From assembly GCF_000378205.1 (NCBI RefSeq), contig NZ_KB899406.1:1-64000 (forward strand): a stretch of DNA of 64,000 nucleotides, given 5' to 3'. Shown here in pieces: positions 34,469-42,551 of this stretch. The notes under the pieces are model-generated. The model saw only the letters and a list, made by a program, of their open reading frames with translations, made no database searches and was not told the origin of the DNA. This DNA comes from Sediminispirochaeta bajacaliforniensis DSM 16054 (lineage in GTDB: Bacteria; Spirochaetota; Spirochaetia; DSM-16054; Sediminispirochaetaceae). The position numbers and the translations under genes are program-made. How positions within the stretch are numbered: position 1 is the stretch's first letter; each line of letters starts with the position of its first letter.

Positions 34469-35629
34469 ATGAAGTCTTTGCAAACCAATTCTTTGGAAAA
34501 TCGATACACGCTAATCAAAGGTATACGATCCTATGCAATGGTGGGGGCCTTGATCGTCATCTGGGTACTCTTTGCCATATTAACCGGTGGTACGTTTCTT
34601 TCAGTGCGAAATCTTTCCAACCTTTTTCGGCTTACCGGTATAAAAGGTATTCTGGTAATCGGCATGGTCGGCTGCCTTGTGTCAGGAGAGTTTGATCTTT
34701 CAATAGGATCTGTTGTCGGGGTAACCGGTGCCATTACCGCCTTGCTACAAACGCAGTATGATATGAATTGTGTATGTGCCATCGCTATTTCACTTTTGGC
34801 CGGATTACTCATAGGTGTGTGGCAGGGCTATTGGATAGCATATCAAAATGTTCCGGCTTTTATTGTGACCCTGGGGGGAATGATGATTTTTCGCGGGGCC
34901 ACTGTTTTAGTAACGAAAGGATGTTCGATTCCCGTTTCCAATCCTGATTTTGCGCTGCTCGGGCAGGAATACCTTCCCGGATGGCTAAGCATCCTTCTCG
35001 GTATTATATGTATTGGCGGTTTTATATTCTTTGAACAGGGCATGCGGCGTAGGCGATCCTCATATGGCTTTGATATTACATCAAAAAGAGTACTCTTCGG
35101 AAAGTATTTCTTGGTACTAGTGTTGGTAGGAGGTTTTGTTTTCGGATTTAATTCGTATCAAGGTATTCCTGTTCCGGTGCTCATTTTGCTTATTCTCTAT
35201 TTCATCTTTGCCTTTTTGTACAACAAGACACAATACGGCAGGTATATATATGCTGTAGGCGGTAATAGTAAGGCCGCGAAATTATCGGGTATTGATATTC
35301 GAAAGGTATATATGAAGGTCTTTGTTATGATGGGTTTTCTTTCGGCTGTGGCCAGCAATGTATTAACTTCAAGACTGGCATCTGCCACGCCGAATGCTGG
35401 AAATTCATTTGAGATGGATAGTATTGCGGCATGCGTCATAGGAGGAATTAGTCTGACCGGAGGACGGGGTATGCTCTTCGGAGCATTGGTCGGAGCTCTC
35501 GTTATGACAAGTCTTGGCAATGGAATGAGCCTGCTAAATCTGACTGCCGCCTGGCAGGATGTGATAAAGGGGCTGATATTACTTATGGCGGTTTGGTTTG
35601 ATGTGTCCAGTAACAAACAGAATCGATAA
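34469..35629 (+). CDS. Sugar ABC transporter permease (XylH/RbsC type)
   Basis: A 386-residue inner-membrane permease of the branched-chain amino acid/ribose type, with about 10 or more membrane segments. GEFDLSIGSVVGVTGAI and YAVGGNSKAAKLSGIDIRK mark the family. It is longer than RbsC (about 320) and includes an extra loop near residue 190, as in XylH. It starts 12 bases after the ATPase gene and forms a homodimeric channel in this family. Confidence 0.93.
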   Translation: MKSLQTNSLENRYTLIKGIRSYAMVGALIVIWVLFAILTGGTFLSVRNLSNLFRLTGIKGILVIGMVGCLVSGEFDLSIGSVVGVTGAITALLQTQYDMNCVCAIAISLLAGLLIGVWQGYWIAYQNVPAFIVTLGGMMIFRGATVLVTKGCSIPVSNPDFALLGQEYLPGWLSILLGIICIGGFIFFEQGMRRRRSSYGFDITSKRVLFGKYFLVLVLVGGFVFGFNSYQGIPVPVLILLILYFIFAFLYNKTQYGRYIYAVGGNSKAAKLSGIDIRKVYMKVFVMMGFLSAVASNVLTSRLASATPNAGNSFEMDSIAACVIGGISLTGGRGMLFGALVGALVMTSLGNGMSLLNLTAAWQDVIKGLILLMAVWFDVSSNKQNR

Positions 35630-35647
35630 AGGAAACAGAAGGGCAGA

Positions 35648-36853
35648 ATGATGGACGGATGTATTGATACCCATAGATTAGAACAGCTACGCTATATATA
35701 TAGCAAAACATTGCTCAATGATGTGGTCCCATTTTGGATGAAATTTTCCATTGATAGAAAAAACGGCGGTTATTTTCATTATCTTGACCGCGATGGAAGC
35801 TTGCTGTGTTCCGATAAAGCTGTCTGGCTGCAGAATCGTTCATTGTGGTTCTTTTCAAAATTATATAATGAGATAGAAAAGAATGATGAATGGTTTGCTG
35901 CTGCAAAGAATGGCTATGAGTTTATTAAAAATCACTGTATAGATTCCGACGGACGGATGTTCTTTCTTGTGGATAAACAAGGAAGGAAATTACGAAAACG
36001 AAGGTACTGGTTTACCGAAACTTTTGGTGTATTGGGGCTAAGTGAATATGCAAAGGCTGCAAATGATCGCGAAGCCTATGAACTGGCTTTACAAACCTAC
36101 AAGCTTATTGTCCATTTGTATCATCACCCCGAGGAACTGCCTTCCAAATTTTATAGTGAAAACCGGAATATACGGAGTTTGACGGCCACCATGCTGCTTA
36201 TGTCGACTACACAGGTCATCAGAGCAATGGATGTGGATAAAAATGTTTCATCAGATTTTTCTCAGGTAATCGATACCTGCATCGGAGATATTCAGCGCTA
36301 CTTTTTTAAGCCCAATGAGAGGGCGCTTCTTGAGACTGTCGCACAAGATGGTTCTGTCATTAATACTCCGGACGGGAGGACCATAAACCCCGGGCATTCA
36401 ATTGAGACGGCTTGGTTTCTTATGCAGGAGGGGCTGTATCGTGGTAACAGAGATACCATTGCTCTGGGCTTACAAATCCTTGATGCATCTTTGGAACGGG
36501 GATGGGACGAAACATACGGAGGCTTGTTTTCCTTTGTTGATCTTGAAGGAAAACCCTCCGAACATGTTGAATGGGATATGAAATATTGGTGGCCGCATAC
36601 TGAAAGTCTCTATGCGCTGCTCTTGGCGTATGTTATCACGAAAGATGACAAATACCTGGCGTCATATGACGAGGTTCATGCATGGACATTTTCTCACTTT
36701 CCCGATTATGAATATGGTGAATGGTATGGATATCTTCACAGAGACGGCAGCATTGCGTTGCCGATAAAGGGTTCTGCGTGGAAAGGCACACTCCATCTTC
36801 CCCGATTGCTGATACAGGGAATGGCTCTGATCGATGATTGTATTAATCAGTAA
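35648..36853 (+). CDS. N-acylglucosamine 2-epimerase-like protein
   Basis: A 401-residue cytoplasmic (alpha/alpha)6-barrel enzyme of the AGE family. PGHSIETAWFLMQE near residue 250, KYWWPHTESLYALLL near residue 310 and GEWYGYLHRDGS near the end match the animal-type GlcNAc 2-epimerase (renin-binding protein) more than bacterial YihS or cellobiose epimerase. It would interconvert 2-epimers (for example N-acetylmannosamine and N-acetylglucosamine, or mannose and glucose). No sialic-acid lyase or NagA/NagB is present, so an amino-sugar role is not secured. ATG 35648 or 35651 may be the start. Confidence 0.87.
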   Translation: MMDGCIDTHRLEQLRYIYSKTLLNDVVPFWMKFSIDRKNGGYFHYLDRDGSLLCSDKAVWLQNRSLWFFSKLYNEIEKNDEWFAAAKNGYEFIKNHCIDSDGRMFFLVDKQGRKLRKRRYWFTETFGVLGLSEYAKAANDREAYELALQTYKLIVHLYHHPEELPSKFYSENRNIRSLTATMLLMSTTQVIRAMDVDKNVSSDFSQVIDTCIGDIQRYFFKPNERALLETVAQDGSVINTPDGRTINPGHSIETAWFLMQEGLYRGNRDTIALGLQILDASLERGWDETYGGLFSFVDLEGKPSEHVEWDMKYWWPHTESLYALLLAYVITKDDKYLASYDEVHAWTFSHFPDYEYGEWYGYLHRDGSIALPIKGSAWKGTLHLPRLLIQGMALIDDCINQ

Positions 36854-36880
36854 TCATTGTCAAATAATAGGGTTTATTCT

Positions 36881-37699
36881 ATGATGAGGAAAGTAGATAC
36901 GGGAGATAGTTGCTTGGAGAATAACCCTATTTTTCAGTACAATGTAAGCGAAGAAGATGAGACGCCCTTATATAGCCAACTTATTCTCATCATTAAACGA
37001 TGTATATTTTCGGGAGAGCTAAAGCCGGGTGATAGGATGCCCTCTGAGTCCGAGCTTTGTTCCCGGTATGGAATTAGTCGGTCAACTGCCCGGCAGGCTT
37101 TCGGGGCACTGGAAAAAGAGGGTTTTGTATACCGGCGCCGCGGTCTGGGGTCTTTTGTCGCTAATCCGAAGTTGCGAAAAAATGTAAGCTCGCTGTACAG
37201 TTTTTCCGCCCAGGCCCGTATGGAGGGTATGGAGCCCTCCTCGCGGATTATTCATTATGAGGTTATCGAAGCCGATCCTCGTCTGATGGAAATTTTTCGT
37301 ATTACCGATTCAGGCTTTATGGTGAACTATATCTATCGGATACGAGAAGCGGATGGCGTTCCTCTTATCTTGGAAAAGACCTATATCCCTTACAAGATTT
37401 GCTCGGTCTTAAACAGCTATCGTCTGGAACACGAATCACTCTACAATATTCTGAATAAAGAGTGTGGGATAATGCCGCATCATGGTGTGGAATCGTACGA
37501 AGTGGTTCAGGTGAGTAAACAGGAGAGCGATCTTCTTAATTGTCACGCTGGGACTCTTGCCTTTGCCGTGGAGCGGATCGGCTATCTGGAAAATAATGAG
37601 GTGTATGAGTTTACTCAATCGATTGTCCGGGGGGATCGTTGCAAATTTGAAGTTCCTCTCTCCAATGATGCCGAGAAACCATACCGACGCTTAAAATAA
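36881..37699 (+). CDS. GntR/UTRA-family transcriptional regulator
   Basis: A 272-residue regulator. A GntR winged helix at about residues 25-90 (PLYSQLILIIKRCIFSGELK, SRSTARQAFGALEKEGFV) is followed by a UTRA ligand-binding domain. UTRA regulators sense sugar phosphates or similar small molecules. It closes the sugar cluster, 27 bases after the epimerase gene, and probably responds to a phosphorylated intermediate of the pathway. The start is uncertain: ATG 36881 or 36884, or TTG 36857; none has a strong ribosome site. Confidence 0.9.
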   Translation: MMRKVDTGDSCLENNPIFQYNVSEEDETPLYSQLILIIKRCIFSGELKPGDRMPSESELCSRYGISRSTARQAFGALEKEGFVYRRRGLGSFVANPKLRKNVSSLYSFSAQARMEGMEPSSRIIHYEVIEADPRLMEIFRITDSGFMVNYIYRIREADGVPLILEKTYIPYKICSVLNSYRLEHESLYNILNKECGIMPHHGVESYEVVQVSKQESDLLNCHAGTLAFAVERIGYLENNEVYEFTQSIVRGDRCKFEVPLSNDAEKPYRRLK

Positions 37700-37713
37700 C
37701 GCCAATACAGGGT

Positions 37714-37771
37714 TTACCGTACGACCGGGGAGCAGGTGGTAACCACTTCTCCGGCACTGTTTCTGTTTTTA
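37714..37771 (-). pseudogene. Relic of an ABC ATPase 3' end
   Basis: Read on the minus strand, this stretch encodes GLYKNRNSAGEVVTTCSPVVR and a stop (given as GLYKNRNSAG, EVVTTCSPVVR). The last residues of the FecE-type ATPase at 45662 read DLFRNRNSAG, EVVTTCSPVMG. DNA identity is roughly 85-90% over about 50 bases and ends abruptly upstream with an in-frame stop. The stretch includes a palindrome (CCGGGGAG to CTTCTCCGG) that could now end the upstream GntR transcript. Confidence 0.6.
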
Positions 37772-37907
37772 TACAGTCCCCTTTTTCATCCAGATGCATG
37801 TTGGTAACAATTTGTTTATATAAAAAAGCATATCCTATTGCTTTTATTGGCATATTTATTCTTCTGTTTGACATGTTTCTGCTATAACCTTTATAATTCA
37901 CTGGAAA

Positions 37908-37917
37908 TTTGCGTAAA
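37908..37917. promoter_or_regulatory. Putative operator before the double-domain LacI gene
   Basis: TTTGCGTAAA differs by one base from TTTACGTAAA, found twice upstream of the GH32/ABC operon. It lies 11 bases before the start codon, suggesting autoregulation. Confidence 0.45.
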
Positions 37918-37928
37918 AAGAGAGTGAA

Positions 37929-39956
37929 ATGGCAAAAAGGCAAAAGGTCACTATAAAGGATGTTGCGGATACTGCCGGTGTTTCGATTGCAACGGTTTCT
38001 CATGTTATCAACTGTACACGCTATGTTAAGCCAGAGCTTGTACAGCGCGTTCAGGAGGCGATTGTAGCAACAGGTTACCAGAATAAAAGAACCGGTGCCG
38101 ACGGGTCCCTTTCGTACGGCCGCAGTGGTGCTGTTGCCCTGCTGGTGCCGAATCTCGAAGAACAAACCTATGTTCGTATCGCCTCCCATATTCATACCTT
38201 AGCCGAAGATTCTACCCTTCGGCTTTCCGTGCATATCACGAATGACGATAAGCAGGTGGAGAGGCAAATACTACAATCGCTTATTTCCAAAAAGACGTAT
38301 GCGGCGATACTTTTGGTTCCTGCCACCGATAATCCGAGATTCTATGGCAAATTGCTACGTTCAAGGATTCCTTTTGTTTGTATCGAGCGGAGAATCAACT
38401 CAGATGAAATTTGCTCTGTGACATTTGCCATAAAGAAGGCGATATATCTTGGTACCAAACAACTGATCAAGAACCGACATGAGCGCATTGCCTTGCTCAA
38501 GATACAGGGGATTGGGGCGACTGGCAAAGATCAGCTTGAGGGATATCAACAAGCACTGGAGGAAAGTTCACTCTATTACAGAGGCTCGCTTGTTTTTGAA
38601 TTTGAGCCCCATATGAACGGAGAGGCATATGAGCATGAGATTAAGCTTGCCTATGAAAGACAACAACCTTCCGCATGTGTTGTAGTTGGGAATGAGCTGA
38701 CCTGTGATCTGTTGAAAACGCTGCAGAATATGGGCAAGGAATGTCCTCGGGATGTCTCCATAATTGCATATGGGGATAATCCCTTCTATGAAATCACGGC
38801 TCCTCCCTTGACAATTTTAAAAGAGGATACCGAACAGATGGCCCAAAGGGCCTGGGACGCTTTACTGCGTTTGATGGCTGGAGAGCAGCTTGAAAGCCGT
38901 GACCTGCAAGTGGGTGTCGAGTTGATTAATCGAAAGTCGACAAGGATGCTGGGAATGGGACCTTTTGGCGAAAAGGCTGTTTCTCCCGATGAAATTATAT
39001 TGACGACGGACGAACGACGTATGCTCCGTGACAAGAATTATCGTGTGGCGATTTCCTTTCATTATGGGGGTACCGCGTGGACCCGCCTGCACGAACAGGC
39101 TATTCGGGCAACATTGGAATCTTTTGGGATTTCTGTGGTATCTGTCATGGATGCGCAGTTTGATCCGTCGTTGCAGCTGGCCCAGCTTGAAGCAATACGG
39201 ATCCAGCGTCCCGATGTGCTGATTGCCATCCCTACCGATGATCATGTCACTGCACAAAAATTCAAGGAGCTTTCCAAGACGATCAAGCTGGTCTTTATCA
39301 GCAATGTGCCGGAAGGATTATCGAAAGAATCCTACGTCACTTGTGTCTCGGTGAACGAGAGGGAAAACGGTAATAACACGGGAATTTTGCTTGGAGACTA
39401 CTTTAAAGCACGATCGAGTGCAAAAGTCGGGTTTATTATTCATGGTACTCCCTTTTATGGCACGCATCTTCGGGATGCTTCTGCGGAGAAGGTGGTCCGG
39501 GAAATGTACGCTCATATTGATATTGTTGCCATTCAATCCTTTGGAAGGATCGAGCATGCCTATGATACATGCAAACAGATGATCAAACAGCATCCGGATA
39601 TTGAGGGGCTGTACATCTCCTGGGATCAGCCGGCATTGTATGCAATCAAAGCTCTGGAAGAGATGGGGCGGACGGATATAGCGATCTTTACATTTGATCT
39701 TGATTATAAAATAGCCTCATATATGGCCCAAAAAAAGATGGTGATGGGGTTGAGTACCCAGCGCCCTTATGAGCAAGGTGAGGCTACGGCCAAGGCGGTT
39801 GCAAAAGCATTAGTTAGTAACGAGACATTCAAATTTGTCGGTGTTCAGCCGTATGTTGTAAAACCCAAACAGCTTATAAAAGCCTGGAAAGATATCTTGC
39901 ACGAGACCATTCCAAGCGATCTTGAACGCCTGGTAAAACAGACTGTCATGAATTGA
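37929..39956 (+). CDS. LacI-family regulator with two sugar-binding domains
   Basis: A 675-residue protein, about twice the usual LacI length. Residues 1-55 are the LacI helix-turn-helix (VTIKDVADTAGVSIATVSHV). Residues about 65-345 are a normal LacI effector domain (VALLVPNLEEQTYVRIA to the ADN/PPLTILKEDTEQMAQRAWD region). Residues about 370-650 form a second, RbsB/Peripla_BP_4-like domain (VAISFHYGGTAWTRLHEQ, PDVLIAIPTDD, IFTFDLDYKIASYM). There is no signal peptide. It may integrate two ligands. It converges on the GH32/ABC operon, whose promoter carries matching operator sequences, so that operon is the probable target. Confidence 0.88.
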   Translation: MAKRQKVTIKDVADTAGVSIATVSHVINCTRYVKPELVQRVQEAIVATGYQNKRTGADGSLSYGRSGAVALLVPNLEEQTYVRIASHIHTLAEDSTLRLSVHITNDDKQVERQILQSLISKKTYAAILLVPATDNPRFYGKLLRSRIPFVCIERRINSDEICSVTFAIKKAIYLGTKQLIKNRHERIALLKIQGIGATGKDQLEGYQQALEESSLYYRGSLVFEFEPHMNGEAYEHEIKLAYERQQPSACVVVGNELTCDLLKTLQNMGKECPRDVSIIAYGDNPFYEITAPPLTILKEDTEQMAQRAWDALLRLMAGEQLESRDLQVGVELINRKSTRMLGMGPFGEKAVSPDEIILTTDERRMLRDKNYRVAISFHYGGTAWTRLHEQAIRATLESFGISVVSVMDAQFDPSLQLAQLEAIRIQRPDVLIAIPTDDHVTAQKFKELSKTIKLVFISNVPEGLSKESYVTCVSVNERENGNNTGILLGDYFKARSSAKVGFIIHGTPFYGTHLRDASAEKVVREMYAHIDIVAIQSFGRIEHAYDTCKQMIKQHPDIEGLYISWDQPALYAIKALEEMGRTDIAIFTFDLDYKIASYMAQKKMVMGLSTQRPYEQGEATAKAVAKALVSNETFKFVGVQPYVVKPKQLIKAWKDILHETIPSDLERLVKQTVMN

Positions 39957-39980
39957 CTGGGAATCATGGCAGCATGTACA

Positions 39981-40020
39981 AAAAATACCGCCGGCAGCTA
40001 GTGAACCGGCGGTATGGTGG
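39981..40020. terminator. Bidirectional terminator between the LacI and GH32 genes
   Basis: ATACCGCCGG (39985-39994) pairs with CCGGCGGTAT (40006-40015). On the minus strand it is followed by TTTTTT, making a good intrinsic terminator for the GH32 operon. On the plus strand it can stop the LacI transcript. Confidence 0.8.
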
Positions 40021-40040
40021 CTCTCTATATTGATACGCTC

Positions 40041-41516
40041 TTATACTTTTATCGTGATGCTATCGAAATAGACCTCGCCATCCTGTACCATATATCCGAT
40101 TTCATGGTCTGCCTTGGCGAAGTAGCGATACGTGAAGGCAACCTCATCGTTTATGAACAGTTCCACCATGTCCTTGTCGATAAGAGCTTTTATTCCGATC
40201 GTACTATTGAGGCTGATTTTGAACACTTTTTCCGCGACCCGGATACCATCGGGGCCCGGTTCCTTTGGTTCGGGAATGGCCTGACAGGATTGCTGCCAGA
40301 ATGGATCGACTCCCATGGGTAGATTGAGGAGCGAAACCCTGTTCATGGCTACATCAAAAGAGAGCAGGAGGCAATTTGCCGCATCGTCGTCGGACTTGAT
40401 CAGCAAGCCGAAATGATCGTGAACTTCCCGGGGCAAAATTGTACAAGAAAAGAGAAAATGTTCCTCGCAGTGATCAAAGAAACCGTACGAGAAGGTTTCT
40501 TTTGATGCAACGGATAATGATTTTTTTCCATGCGTCACGACATTCCCCAATTTAGGGAGAAGTTTCCACGCTATTTCCTGTTTTGCGGTGGCTTCTATTT
40601 CAATGGGAAGTTTGACATTGAGTTCTTTGTTTGTATCCTGCACAACCTCATGCGGAACACAGAAGAGCCCTCCCCAATACCACTGGCCTGCATCACTATT
40701 GCCTGCACGATCGTGGGCCCAGCCAAAGTAGAAACGTCGCCCCTCGTCGTTTTTCATTGATTTCGCGGCGTAAAATCTTCGGCCGCCTATACCATCTTTT
40801 ACCGGGGTTTTCCATGGCCCGTAGGGGGTATCGGCAATTCGATAGATGGTGTTGCCAAACTCGGAAAAGCGGGAATAAGAAAGATACCATGTGTCACCTA
40901 TTTTATACATTTCGGAACACTCGGGACAGTTCGTATGGCCTGGCGTGTACAGGGCCCGGGAATAGTGCCAGGATGTCAGGTCGGGGGATTTGTAGAGTAT
41001 GACGCAGCCACGTCGAGTGCTTGGTCCGTTGTTCCTGCGTGCTGATATCAGCATCCAGTACTCATGTTCCTCTTCATGGTAAAAAACATATGGATCGCGC
41101 CAGTCAAGCGCTTCGTACAGCTCCGTGTTGGGAATGATAATTGGGTTTCGTGGATCCTTGTGCCAGGAGATTGAATCGTCGCTTACGGCGTGGCAAATCG
41201 TTTGTTGATATTCCGCATGTATATTATAGCCAGTGTAAAAAATATGATATGTTCCCTCTCCGAAAAGAGCGGCTCCTGTCCATACGCCCGAGGCGTCCGG
41301 CTCGTCGCCTTCTCCAGGATAAAGGGCTGTCGGAAGTTCTTTCCATGTTACCAGATCTTCAGATATGGTATGACTCCATGTCGTTCTGAGTCGATCGGGA
41401 TATACCGTAGTTCCCGGTGGGGATGTCAATGAGAAAATATGGTAGGTGCCGTCGTGATAAAATGGTATGGCATCACCGGTGGATTCGGTGAATGATGGTT
41501 TTCTAAAGATGTTCAT
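40041..41516 (-). CDS. GH32 family glycoside hydrolase (beta-fructosidase-like)
   Basis: A 491-residue hydrolase with a five-bladed propeller followed by a beta-sandwich. The stabilising Asp motif WRDPYVF (RDP) lies near residue 140 and the acid/base motif ECSEMYKIGDTWYLSYS near residue 197; GRRFYFGWAHDR follows. GH32 enzymes release fructose from sucrose, fructans or related sugars. The usual N-terminal WMNDPNG nucleophile motif is not obvious: the corresponding part reads GDAIPFYHDGTYHIF, so the nucleophile site is atypical and activity on ordinary fructosides is uncertain. No signal peptide; it acts on an imported sugar. It is the last gene of a minus-strand ABC operon. Confidence 0.78.
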   Translation of the reverse strand: MNIFRKPSFTESTGDAIPFYHDGTYHIFSLTSPPGTTVYPDRLRTTWSHTISEDLVTWKELPTALYPGEGDEPDASGVWTGAALFGEGTYHIFYTGYNIHAEYQQTICHAVSDDSISWHKDPRNPIIIPNTELYEALDWRDPYVFYHEEEHEYWMLISARRNNGPSTRRGCVILYKSPDLTSWHYSRALYTPGHTNCPECSEMYKIGDTWYLSYSRFSEFGNTIYRIADTPYGPWKTPVKDGIGGRRFYAAKSMKNDEGRRFYFGWAHDRAGNSDAGQWYWGGLFCVPHEVVQDTNKELNVKLPIEIEATAKQEIAWKLLPKLGNVVTHGKKSLSVASKETFSYGFFDHCEEHFLFSCTILPREVHDHFGLLIKSDDDAANCLLLSFDVAMNRVSLLNLPMGVDPFWQQSCQAIPEPKEPGPDGIRVAEKVFKISLNSTIGIKALIDKDMVELFINDEVAFTYRYFAKADHEIGYMVQDGEVYFDSITIKV

Positions 41517-41531
41517 ATGCTGCTCCAGTAT

Positions 41532-42551
41532 CTATGATCTATGACGCAATGAGGCGTTCTTGATGAACGTGGAAAATGCACTTCCCTTGCCGTTTTGTGT
41601 ATCGATGAGGATGGCGAAAAGAATGATTACTCCCTTCACTATCAGCTGCCAGAAGGAGCTGACGCCCATGAGGTTCAGGCCGTTTGAAATGATTCCAATG
41701 ACCATCGCACCTATAACGGTCCCGCTGATACGCCCCTTTCCTCCTGCCATTGAAACACCGCCAAGAACACACGCAGCAATGGCGTCGAGTTCATAGCCGC
41801 TTCCCACCGAAGGTTGTCCTGAGTACATCCTGCTGGCAAGCACAAGCCCTGCGAAGGCCGATAGCAGGCCGGTAAGGGTGAATACGGCTATCTCGACCTT
41901 CATGATGGGCACGCCGCTTACCTTTGCCGATTCGCGATTTCCGCCGATTGCATACACATAGGTACCGAATTTCGTTTTATTGAGCATGAATACGAAGACT
42001 GCGATCAGCACTATCATGTAAACGACGGGGAGGGGAATTTTCCCCAATATATAGCCTGTTCCGATCTGTACGAAAAAGTCTTCGGTGATCCTTGTGGAGC
42101 GGCCTCCGCTGTATACGTAAGCAACGCCGCTGGCAATGTTCATCATTGCCATTGTGACGATGAAGGCTGGGACCTTGAATTTTGCAATGATGATTCCGTT
42201 TATCAGACCGGCCAGGGTCCCCAGCAGGAGTCCCAGCACAATGGCGAGCCATAACGGAATCCCCTGAGTAACGATGAATCCGACGATGAGTGTTCCGCTC
42301 ATGGCGACAATGCTGCCGACAGATAAATCGATACCTCCAAGGATTATGACCAGGGTCATCCCGAGGGCGATGTACATATTGATGGAAATCTGGCGCAATA
42401 CCGATATGATGTTTCCGTTCGTGAGGAAGTTATCGGTGGTAAAGGATAGGAAGACCCCGAACAGGATCAAGACGACCAAGATGCCAGCATTATTGCGGAG
42501 CATGGTGGTGACGGTATTGCTGCGAAGCCAGGTCCTGAAGTTTTTATTCAT
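41532..42551 (-). CDS. Sugar ABC transporter permease (RbsC type)
   Basis: A 339-residue permease of the ribose/galactose type with about 8-10 membrane segments. LGGIDLSVGSIVAMSGTLIVG near residue 70 (parts: GGIDLSVGSIVA), YAIGGNRESAKVSG and DAIAACVLGGVSMAGGKG are family marks. ATG 42551 is selected because AGGAGG lies eight bases upstream; a longer in-frame extension to 42605 lies inside the ATPase gene. It overlaps the ATPase stop by eight bases. Confidence 0.93.
   Translation of the reverse strand: MNKNFRTWLRSNTVTTMLRNNAGILVVLILFGVFLSFTTDNFLTNGNIISVLRQISINMYIALGMTLVIILGGIDLSVGSIVAMSGTLIVGFIVTQGIPLWLAIVLGLLLGTLAGLINGIIIAKFKVPAFIVTMAMMNIASGVAYVYSGGRSTRITEDFFVQIGTGYILGKIPLPVVYMIVLIAVFVFMLNKTKFGTYVYAIGGNRESAKVSGVPIMKVEIAVFTLTGLLSAFAGLVLASRMYSGQPSVGSGYELDAIAACVLGGVSMAGGKGRISGTVIGAMVIGIISNGLNLMGVSSFWQLIVKGVIILFAILIDTQNGKGSAFSTFIKNASLRHRS

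Noticed and set aside
26513-36853. Sulfoquinovose (sulfo-transaldolase or sulfo-EMP) pathway
   Set aside because: An AGE-family enzyme and an FSA-type aldolase suggested it, but the AGE protein looks like N-acylglucosamine 2-epimerase rather than YihS, and no sulfoquinovosidase or sulfolactaldehyde enzyme is present.
26513-36853. Complete sialic-acid catabolic operon
   Set aside because: A ROK kinase and AGE epimerase fit, but NanA, NagA and NagB are absent and the importer is of ribose/xylose type.
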